A stretch of 64,000 bases of DNA from Phlebotomus papatasi (lineage: Eukaryota > Arthropoda > Insecta > Diptera > Psychodidae). Below are positions 35,501 to 47,500 of this stretch, one piece after another. Position 1 is the first letter of the stretch. Every line of letters begins with the position of its first letter. The translations under genes were made by a program, and so were the position numbers. Under the pieces are notes generated by a model, which searched no databases, was not told the DNA's origin, and worked only from the letters and a program-made list of their open reading frames with translations. Location: contig NC_077223.1 in NCBI RefSeq assembly GCF_024763615.1, positions 97,402,627 to 97,466,626 on the forward strand, read 5' to 3'.

Positions 35501-38500
35501 GAAGTGATACTTCATTAAGTGTGAAAAATCTTGAAATCTTGGTTCTTAGCTAAAAGATATTTCAAGCTCCATAAATCTATCGCATCAGAAAATAAAATTT
35601 TGAACTGGGAAATATTTGGCAGCTTCATTTTTTAATCTTGGTCTTGGTCTCAGAATTGAGGCCTATGTATAAGAAAAACTTATTTTGTGGATTTTATATG
35701 ATTTACTCGTCTTTAAAGGGTTAAGCACGACCAAGTTCTCATTATTTTCAAAATTGCTTCTTAAGATATCTTAGATCTCAAAACTGATCTTGAGAACTTT
35801 ATAAATATAAGTAGAAGAAAATTTTACACGAGTTGGTAAAATAAAAGGGTTTAACATTTTCGGAACATTTTAAACAAAACTACACTAAAAATTCTAAATC
35901 TCAATTCATCTCTCAATAAAAAAAAACTAGGGGAAACTGGGGCACCATCAAACATGGGTTAGTACCAAACACTAATTTTTATATCTAAACCACTTGGACT
36001 ATCTCGATCATTTCTTCAGTGGACAAGCATCCCTATAATGCCTAAAATTTCTATAATTCTTGTCCTCTGAAGCCGAATATCCTATTAAAAAATTGCATTT
36101 TTTGGTGCAACCCCGTGTTTGGTGGTGCCCCAGTTTCCCCTAACTAAAAATTCTAAATCTCATTCATCTAAAAACTAATAAAATTTGATTTTTTTTCGTT
36201 TACAATTAAACAAAAAAAGTTATACGAAATGATGCAGCAAATTATTTCAACGATTTACAGGATCAGGAAGCACTTAAATTCAAAATATTAGTAAATAACA
36301 GTAATAAGCTCTTATAATTGATTTCGATTGATAGATAATTACGTCAATTGGCTTGAATGTATCAGCTTAATTTAAAGACATTTTTTTATATTTCTCCAAA
36401 TGGTTTTGTGTTAAAGATTTTGACAAAAAAAAACATCTGAATTTTTCTCCTTCTGGGTTTATGTAACATTGGTAACATTGGATCAAACTAAGATGATGGA
36501 ATTATGTTGAAATAGTACATGTCACATAGTATGAATAGAAATCCAAATTATGTTAAAGTTATAGAAGCAAGAAAAGTTTCTACCAAGACTTTGGTCACTT
36601 TATGCAAATTAAAAGTAATGACACAAATTTCATTGCATTGAGGGATAAAAAATGTTAGATTATTATGTCCGTGACACTTTTTTCCTCTCATTGTCGAGAT
36701 TATTGAAAAATCTTTCGCCACAGTCACAAAAAAAAAACAGAAACAATGATACACAAAAAATCTGTGGCAGAGTTTGAAAGTGTTTGAAAGCTATCACACG
36801 AACAATTTTGAGTCTTAAGTCGCACGAAATGTTTCATTTCGTTCGTGCTAAATAGAAAATGATTTTGGGCAGTGTTTCTCAATGGCGGTATTAAATGGTA
36901 CGAATGATGGAAGAGGTAATTTTTTTTCATGATAATTTGAAGATGAAATGGGAAGATGATTTAACACTTACAATCTCTTCTGTCCGAGCAAAAACATGAG
37001 GAAATCGATGAAGTATGCAGGAAGCCAATGGCAAAAAATCACGGTAAGTGTATGAACGATTTTATTGGTAGTTATTTCCCCGCCAGGATACCAAATGCCA
37101 GCTTCAAAAGGATATTTAAAGCCTAGTTCCTTGCCCTGCTTCAGAACTTCTCCCCAAGTCAATTTCTTTTCTTCTGAGCACGTGATATTGTAAACTGGCA
37201 CATCTTTGCTCCTGCAACCACAAATTTTATAAATCAATAATATTAATAATTATAATATTTTTATTAATTTCTTCAAAAGTTATACTCACTTGGAGGGATT
37301 TATTGAATGAGTGTGGGCAATTGTAATTAGGCCATTGATGGCAATATCTACAGGAATAACTTCAGCCCGATACTCTCCATTGCACAACATAGATCGGATG
37401 ACTCCTTTTGCTCCTCCTACCATAAGCCCAATTGGACCATTGAGACTGTCCACCCATCCCGGAAGAGGTTCTTCATTAGCTGGAATCACTGATTGAAATA
37501 TAAACAAACAAATGTTAAAAAAAAAGAAAAGAAGAAAATTCTTTAATATTACTCAATTCAATAAAACATCGCGCATACATAACCAAGTTTCATTTTTACT
37601 AACCATTTTTTACCTAAAGACTGCTCTAATTGCTGCAGCCTAAAAAAATTAATTTTATCAGAAAATAATAAACAACACAAAACAACTTTTGCAAAAACGT
37701 TCTATATATTTAAATATTTATAAAACAAAAGTAATTATGTGTTGGTGATAATTTTCGAATAGAGACACATATTAGCCATATCGTTATGGATTATGGTTAA
37801 AGATTACGACGAATAGTGGAAGCAAAATCAATTGCAAAGAACTTATTAGATTCATAGTCATAAGTATCATAAAAAAAATTCCGAAATTTGACGGGAAAGC
37901 ACTCATTTTGGATTTGGTTTTTGGTTTTGTTCTAAAATGACCCCTGAATGAATTATTAAAACATATTCAAAACCGGAAGTTTTAACCCTATAAAGCCCAT
38001 TGAGTCCTCAGGAATACCGTCAGAAAGCACTATGGGCTTTAGAGGGTTAACCCTTTAAGGACGACTGGAACACCGGTGTCCCATAAAGAAAATTATTTTT
38101 CCTGACTACCTAAAGTTAGTTTTTCCTTATGTTTGTACGTAATTGCAAAGTAGAAGGTTGAAGGAATCTAGGATATTTTTTGCAAGTCTCTAGCTATTTG
38201 CTATACAGTAAATTTTCAAGCTCAGAAATGACGAATTTTTAAATTCTCATCTTGAAATTTAATATTAATTATTATTTTTTATACTTCCAATTTTTTTAAG
38301 CAAAACCGTTTTGGAAAAAGAAACTACAATACTTAAACATAATATTTTTCATTAGAGTGAAAATTATCATTCATTGTTATTGTCAGAAAAATTACTTAAA
38401 TTTTTAGGATATTTTTGTCCCTATCGCTCATAGAGGTAAAAAATACATCGAATCAGACTCTGTTGGATCTTCTAAGGCTAGATGTAAGACTTTTTACTGA

Positions 38501-41500
38501 TTTTGTTTATAGGTTTCATTTTTATGGCTCCGGCACACCTTTTAGATCAGGAAAATTTCATGAAGTCGAAATTCGAATTCCTTTCTTTCTCACATGCTTT
38601 GAATATGCCTATCTCATTCTATTGTACTCTTCTTCTTCTTTTAAACATCACTCCAAATTCAATTTAGCTCAATCGAATTTGCTATGCGAAAGAATGAGAT
38701 AGTCATATGGAACACATGTGAGAAAGAAAGGGATTCGAATTTCGACTTCATGAAATTTTCCTAATCTAAAAGGTGTGCCGGAGTCATTATTGAGTATTTT
38801 CGATCTGCGAAAACTGTCTCGTCGTTAAAGGGTTAACGGTAAAAACCGTTCTTGAGATAATTCAAAATAAGATTATGGAAGAGAAGGAAGGAGAGTGGGG
38901 AAAAGACTGGAAGAAGTTGTGTCAAAATTGATAATGTCAATATATGAGGTGGTGGTCCCCGAAGACTCAAAGTCGGTATCTCGCTCGGATTGGCTTCTAC
39001 GCCTCATAATAGACATGTCATTTTTCACATGATTATGATACGAAATATGACTAATTTAAAATATGATAGCTAATTCGGAATAATTCGAATATTTAATATG
39101 ATTATCTTTTATCTTTAGTAAGCAAAAGTTAAATCCCACTCTGCTTAATATTTTTTAGGAAACTAAAGTCTATTCATTTATATTTACTATAGCGACATTT
39201 TCCAAATACTTTGTCCGTTTATCCATCAATTTTCGATAAATTTCCCAATTAAACAAACTAAATACTATAGTGCAAATTTTGCATTTTGCACTTTCATTCC
39301 ACATTCCGTGAAAATTTTGTAAGATCTTCCATGGAGTAACAGATTTATCTTCTGACTTGCCTTCTGGTTTTCATTTAAACTGCATCTCAGGCATTTCACA
39401 ATAATTGTATCAAATTTATTTTCATGAAATTTAACGATCATTTTTCTCCAAGAACCTGTATTTGCATGCAATTATTGTTAAATAAAATCTGTTCCTGGTG
39501 CAACTATGCAAAGGCGTGTCAGTGCACTTTTATTCTTGCCTTAATCGGCTTAGAGGTGTTTTATGAAGTTTTCGCGGCGAGAAGACCTTTAGGTGCATTG
39601 AACATTATCCATTCTTTCAATTATTACCTCTGAAGTTTAGAGATGGCTCGAGGTTTACTAAATAAAATTTATGAAAAATTACTCTATGTTAAACAGACAC
39701 TTTATACAAGAATAAATAGCAGATTTCTTTGTCTGATAAATTATCTGTGTGATTTTTAAACACCTACAATCTTCTAATTAACACTTAACATCTCTGTGCG
39801 GTAGCCATCAATGTCTTTTGCAATGTTGCAAGATTCTTTTAGAGGGTATTTAAATAATCTGCAACATTAACTACAAATATTTGAAGCTGAAGAAACGGGC
39901 AATGTAAGAACAAACACCGAAATAAGTTTTTTTTTAATTTATTGACCGTATCTGTATTATGCTAGAGAGTGAAGGGGCCGTTTCAGGTATATCAAACATT
40001 TCTTATGCTATTTTAATTAATACGAAATGTATTCAAATAAATTATGTCCTGCTGCTATAATTGTTTTTTTCCTATCTTAAAGATTAAAATTTGTCAATGG
40101 ATTGGCCTTAAATCTTTATCAGTTCCGCCGTATCCAGTCCACTTATTTAGACTAAATAATACACTTCCCATTCCTCCACTCTACCTTAACGACCAAGACG
40201 ACCCTCCAGCTCTATATCTTGGTTTCTGTGTACATGAGATACGCACAGTAACGTTTCTATATTGCGACAAAATAGTCTTGGTTGGATCAGTTGCAGTGAA
40301 TGTTTTATTTCGCTCCTTGGAAATTACAAGGGGCCAACTAATTTTCGGCCATTTTTCAGGACACAGCATGAAAGATTCAACTTTGTGTAAATAAGTATCA
40401 CAATTTAATGACTGAACAAAAACAATTTATTTTTTTCTGTTTGTATGAGCACTAATATAAACATCGAAACTTTTATATTTTTACCTTTTAAAATATTTTT
40501 TTTTAATGAGTTATCTCCTTGTCGTTCTAACTTATGTGCAAATTTTGCTGAGAATGACAAGGGATTAACGTGCTTGAGTTAGTCTCCTGTTTCACAAAAA
40601 ATTGAACGATGAATATATTTTGCGCCCCTTTACTTCAAACAAAATTATGCAAGTAATCAAAAAGATTAAAATTTTGAAAAACTTTTCTAATAACGAAATT
40701 TAATGACTTATATCATTAATTAATTATCATTAATTATTTATTAAATTGTCTTTCTAAGTACATTAGAATCCCAAAATCGCAAAAAAGTGAGTTGACCCCT
40801 TGTAATTTCCAAGGAGCGATTTGTATCGACAGATTTCTTCATGCCAGATTCATTTATGTACCACAGCCTCTCTTGTTTATACAGAAAAAGATGTTTCGTA
40901 AAAGTTTGTTCTTTTTTCACAAACATTGTTCGAACCATAATCACTTGCAGAATATTGTATGTTTTTTTTACAAATATTTGTTCGTACATTCTTGTTTATA
41001 TGTCAAAAATTTACGAACAAATGACAAAATTTTACAAACATTTTACGGACAAATGTTTAAATAAGAACAAACAATGCTCGTCAAGTGATCGTGTTACGAA
41101 CATTGTTGGTGGAAAAGGCACAAATTTCTACGAACTTTTTAGTAGATTATACAATATTAATGAGCATTTTGTAATACTCTTATATACGAATTCACAAACA
41201 TTTACGAACAATTTTACGAAATATATTTTTTCTACATTGTATCATAATAAAGTCCAGTTTCTTTTATAAAATAGGAAAGAAGCCATGTTTAAGAGATAGG
41301 GAAAACTGCGGTAGAATTTGCCACCAAATGAAATTTTTCATTGCGTATAATTTGTACAAAAATGTTTCTATGAAGCTGATAAATATTTCAATGAAGAGTA
41401 AGGGAAGTATATAGGGTGGTGACATTACTTGTGGCCTCTGTCTTTACTTATGGCCTCCCCACAAAATACTTTACAATGTCACAAAATGATTTTGAAAAAC

Positions 41501-44500
41501 TTAAAAATTATAAATTTTGTGTGTTTCAACAGCATATTGCATGTTTTTTGGTTTTCGGAATCATTTTCTGACAAAAAATGCGATGTGGCCGTAAGTAAAA
41601 ACAGAACACAAGTAATGCTGTCACCCTATTTAGAATAAAGAGTGATTTCCTTAATATTTCATTGCAGGTAAACTATAAGATACCACTATCTAATATTATA
41701 CGTGGCTAATTCTGCCCCGGTCTCCTCTACCCCAATTCAAAGGTACCCTGCTTCCCCCGATCTAAATCAAGATCTTGGTCATTTCAGTTAAGGCTTCTAT
41801 ATTGGGAGCAATTTTCGTCAAAAATTGTTTTTTTTTTTTTTGAAGGAAATTGACTGAAATTGTGTAGAGGCCTTTACTGAAAAAAATCTTTAACGTATTT
41901 TAGCAATAATTAATACGGAGTTAATTTATAATGAAAAAATCTTTATGCTACTCTACACACTGAGAAAAAAAGGGGTGCGATTAACTTTTTTTCCTCATAA
42001 ATTTAACACTTTTTAGGTGAAAAAATATATCAACATTTTTTAATGTTAATTTTACACCTTTTAAGGGTAAAATCAACATGAAAGAAGGGTAACTTTAACT
42101 CCCAATGCACCTAAAAAGCATAATATTTACACCGATTTCGAATCAATACTGCAGGGTAAAATTAACATTTCCTGAATGTTATTTTAACTTTTTCGGATTT
42201 CTCTCAGTGCATACATGAAAATACCCCGCTTTTCCCTAAACAATTTGCATGATTGCATCAAATTAATTAAATGTTAATTTATAATAAATTCGAAGCACGG
42301 AGGTAGTTGACATACCATATGTTCATGTTATTTATCCGGATTGTACAAAATAAATTTCCCATCTTAACCATTTCCATAATAAATTTTGAGTAAGAAGAGT
42401 GGTTGTTTTTCAAAAGTTTGCACAATAACACGATCTAACATTATAAAAAATATATTCTTAGCCGCCAGTTACTTTTAATATTTGAATGTTGGCATCAAAA
42501 CTGGGTAGACCAAGTCTTGAGTAATCTACCTTTTTGTGGGCTCTGGTGCAATTTTATATTAAAGAGTCAGTGTATACGTCTGCACATAAATAAAGGTAAC
42601 ATGTTTTTCTCTTGTATTTATGTTCATTCTCAAAACAACTTATAAGAGTGAACGAGATAGCATAATAACTAATAATGGCTATATCTTCTTGTACTTGAAG
42701 AAAATTCAATAAAATAGCATTCTTTGCCGTGCAATTTACTTCTCCCTCTAATTTTCCTGCATTTTCATGTGCATGTAGTTTAACCCATACTGAGCTAAAC
42801 CAGGTCTGGTAAAGAAGACTAAACAACGGCCGGAGTATTGCTAAAAGACACAGCAAAGGCTTCAATGTTTGAGGTGGATCAGAAGAAGAAACAATTTCTT
42901 GAGTGGGTTCAATGAATTTTAACTTAAAATAGTTTTGTTAGGAAAACATGATCATTACGCGCCTTAGTGAATTGTATTTGAATGGTGTTTGTTGGTATTT
43001 ACCTCAAAGAAAGTTGAAATTTTGTAATACCACCGCCTAATGTCTTAGCCGAGTAATTTAATTCTCTTTTATGCTTCTCACCAGTATATTTAATTGCTAC
43101 TCTGGTGGCATTATTGTTATTAAAATGATATTAAACATTCTTTTTTTTTTGTATTTTAATCCACCGACTCAAAGTTAAACTTCCACAATATTGTCTAGTA
43201 ATGCATCTAATGATGAGGAAACTCTTGAACGTTTCAACGAGCTTTTTACTATGTCTTGTTTTTTGTCGTCATCAAGACATTTTTGCTTTAACTTATCACA
43301 AAATTGGCCTCTTTGGAGGATATAAAAACTTCTTAGCATGAAAAACTTGTAATTTTTTATAGCCAATAAAATAATAAAAATACAGAAGCCGTCAAGGTTA
43401 TTTCTAGAATTTTTCGTTTAATTCTAATCCAGGCTTTACTGTACAATAATAATATATAAAAAGATGCAACAAAAAAAAATAAAAGCAAGGCAGTAAAATA
43501 CTTTTATAAGAGTTTATTTAGGGGACTAATATGTCAGATCTTATCCGCATTCGTATTTGAAAATTTGTGCTTCTCCTCTTACGAATGAATGATGAACCTT
43601 GAGAGGAGAACCTGGGGCAAAATATGGCAAAAAATGTCCAAACACAGCTTTAAATTTAGCCATAAATAGTGTAGGCTGTAACCTTCTTAGATATTCAAAA
43701 TTATAAAATGCAAGAGTAAGGAAAATTTAAAAAAAAACAAAAGCAGGACAAAAATAAATTTTTAATTTTCAGACATCTTTTTAAACACATTTCTAAAAAC
43801 CCCTACACATATTTGAATTTTGACGTTTTCATCTAGGGGGAGGTGGGGCTACTTTGAGCAGTGTGGCTACATTGTTATAAGATTTTTTCGCATATTTCTA
43901 AAGGAAACTGGGTTTAAAATTATGTAATTTGGATAGACAAAATAATTGTGTATCTAAATAAAATAATTGTAAGGACCAGCTTCATTTAGAAATAGACGAA
44001 AAAGTTGTATAACAATCTAGCCCCACAGCTCAAAGTAGCCCCACCTCCCCCTACAACAGTGTAGAGGCATTAACAGGAGATACTCTCAGGAGATAATAAT
44101 TAGACAAATTCTTCCAAAATTGGTGACTGTTTCTAGAACAGTTTTTCCTCTCCCATTCTTAGGAATTACTCTAAATATAATAAGTTAAAGCACACTATTA
44201 TGCGAGAATTTTGAAATTGTGTCTAAAGTTCGCCTTTTTTGGCGTTGTTTTTAAGCTTATGAAGAGACTTTCCATGACGAAAACAGTTTTTGATAAAAAT
44301 TTCTTAAATAGTATTTTTGTGATAAGGATAAAGAAAATGGTCTTCGAAAAATTTCCCTGGTAACTTGTAAGAAATAAAACATCTGATTTCTGACTTATTT
44401 GACCCACATTCACCTATAATTTATTATTTTTCTTGAAGGTCAAGATAAGGCTTCTTTTTAATTACTTGTAAATGTAATTATCCAAGTATTTTTTATTTAT

Positions 44501-47500
44501 TTACTCTTCTCTTTTAGACTCCATGTGCTAAACTTTACGTCTCCAGGTAATTCTGTTGAGTAATGATGCTATTCCGAGATTAACCTGAGAATCTGCCTAG
44601 AAATCTAATCGCCATAAAGGTTGTTCTATTTAAAAATTAATAGGGTACAATTTTAAATTCTGGATAACACGAGATTCCGAATGAATTAACCAATTTAAAA
44701 TTTCTCGACCAATTCTAGAGTACTTTGAAAATTATTTTTTTTTAAAGATTTTACTGCTCGAACTCCACAGTATTACAATCCTTTGATTCTTTCACCCCCC
44801 CCCCCCCAAATTTACAAATTTCAACTGCTGAGGACCCCTTTTCTCAACAAATCTTCGCGTTGCAGACGACTTCTACGAAACTATGACACAATGTTTGTCT
44901 GTCTGTACGTCCGACTGTCATCATCTCTAAGGACCGAACGTTAAGAGATAGCGAAGTGGGACCTTCATGGGCCTCCCATAAATCGACCAAAGGGTTCTTA
45001 ACATCCCCCTCATCAACAAAACCCATGTTTTTTTTTTGGATTTCTCGATAACGAAATGTTTTAAAGATTATCCAGACGGCTATATCGTCCATATACGAAA
45101 AGACCATTGAATCATTTCTAATAACAGTTTTTCAAGTTTTCCAAGGTCAAAAGTTACAAAAGCTCTAGAGAGAGTATTTCTCGTCCGAGTTGTATCATAT
45201 TTGAGCTCGTCAGAAAGGTCTTGGAATTTTCAATGAAACTAAACCAGCTCTCATCGATACTAAACCGGTAATGAACCGGTTCATAATCGATAACTAATTT
45301 TTATCTGGAAAATCAACTATATTACTCCTAAGGTATTATGGGAAATGTTTTGAGTAATTTATAAATCAGTTCTAAACTGGTAATGAACCGGTTATGAACC
45401 GAAAATCAATTCTATTACGCTTAAAACTATTTTGGGGATATTTTGAGTGATTTATGAATCGGTTTAAATCGGTTGACAACCTGTAAGCAGTGAATGATGT
45501 GAAAGTACTTTTGAGGTGTAAGATCTAAATCACAAGCTCGAGCAGTTCGAAAGCCTACGATCTTTGTCATCCCCTTTTTATCAAGTTTTAAGGGAGTTGT
45601 TTGAACACTTAATAGTTAATCCGGAATTACAAATTTTACCCTACCCCCTTGAATTTGCAGTAAATTCAACCCCATTAAAAATCTACTTTACTAATATATG
45701 TCGTTGTCTCAAAATATGAATTTTAATTAAACGAAGCATAATTTATTTGATGAAATACTCACACGCAGTAACACTGAAATGCTGCATAAATATTTAGCAC
45801 CATTCAACATCTGTATTATATTTTTAAGCTTAGAAAACGAGGAAAAACAGCATGACTTAAAATGTAATTTTTGGTATGGAATAAGACATTTCGCAGTGTC
45901 TTGAGCAAGTTTTCTGCATATGTTTTGACCCATTTATTCATCAGTATAGGTATCTTCTGTTTATATTCACTGGCGGCTCATCGAGATCCGCACTCTGATG
46001 CAATTCATTTTCCATGGTGTCATTGACTTGCACAACATTCATTGAATTTCCTGTTTATAGGCCCATCTACAAGAACCGCATGATTGCGAGAAAACGCACG
46101 TTTTCGCTTCAAAATAAACAGATTCACTTTTAGCAATTGGCAACACCGATGTATTTATTACACTAGTTAGGCACAGTGGCAAATATTGGCACTTAGGTGC
46201 AAGATTATTTTATTTTAGGCAGCCTTATGTACAACAACCTGAAAGATAAGATTGTTGCATAAGCATAAAAGTTTTTATGAAACATAAAAGTTCTTCGCGT
46301 GCTATTCCTGCGAGAGTCCAATAAAAGAAAAAATGGTAAATAAAAAATAACTATTGTCTTAATTGAAAAATTCACAACAAAAAATGCAGAAATTTAGCAC
46401 CTTCAGATAGATTTAATTTATAAAATGTGCATTGTATCCGCAACTATTTCTCTTCCCACTTATAAACGTTATTTTGCAATATTGTACATGAAACTCGTGG
46501 GAACAAATGTTAACATTTTAAGAGGATTTAAAGAAAGAGCCCAAAAAGTAATCGGTTTTTGATGAAATTCAACGATTAATACTGAATTCATATTACTGAT
46601 CTAACTGCAAAGAGATCTTCTTTTTGCCGTGACACAAAATACGCTAGTTTTATTGATTTATGTTTAAATCCGTATTGCGACTTTGCACAAAAAACAATAT
46701 TGACTAAGAAATTAAATGCAGCTCTGAAAAAAACCAACCACACACAAGAACAAAAAAACTAACAAATTACAAGCGAATTTGCTTTAGGTGAAAATTTGCA
46801 TAAAAGTGTCAATAGAAATCCCTGAATAATATTTGCAAGACAAAATACCCAGAAAATAAACCCAAGTTCTCTGATTATTGCGAAAAAATCACGTCGTGAT
46901 CAATTAATTAAATAAATCTTGTAATTGATGAACTTTTTCTCAGGGTCAACACTTCAAAGGAAGTCCTAATGCAATTTTAATCATGCCAATCGCCCTCACG
47001 TTTAAGATATTGACACAAAATTGTAAACGCATGCCGAAGTGTATTTTCTTAAAAAAAAAAACACAATGCTTCATTTATACGTGTCAGCCGCAGATATACT
47101 AATAAAGAATATTTACTTAATTTATTATCATCGTAGAACAAAAGGATGGAAAGTTTCGTCTTCAAAAGTCAGAGGAAATTTTGCGATGTTTCAGTGACGA
47201 AAAAAATGCAAAATCATTATGAACTTTTCAGGGAATTGTATGCCATTTAAGGCACGAACTTTTGTGAAAGCCATCCATACTCAACATTTAACACTTACTT
47301 AATACATAATGTAGAAGAAATTTATACGATTTATTGACACGTGTGTTGATATTCAATTGAAAAAAACATTCATTGAGAGTTTTTTGAGTTAAACATTGTA
47401 GCCAATGTGTTTTTTTCTAGACGGAAGATTAAATTAAAGAAAAAAATTATTGAAAAATCTAAGTAAAAATAAATGTATATAATAGTTTTATGTACAAATC

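Larger units (their letters stand above)
41222..41758. mobile_element. Three-level nested MITEs: outer element
   Basis: The outermost layer is a remnant of the 51.6-51.8 kb MITE family (ATCATAATAAAGTCCAGTTT on the left, CCCAATTCAAAGGTACCCTG on the right). It is split by 41299-41727, which is itself split by 41414-41626. Confidence 0.6.

Noticed and set aside
40044..40394. 116-codon plus frame in a FAR intron
   Set aside because: No motif, and it overlaps one arm of an inverted repeat; the related phrase at 40741-40989 is the other arm in the opposite strand.
43175..43366. Minus frame ending SSSLDALLDNIVEV
   Set aside because: Protein-like tail, but no start context, splice partner or family; not enough to call a gene.
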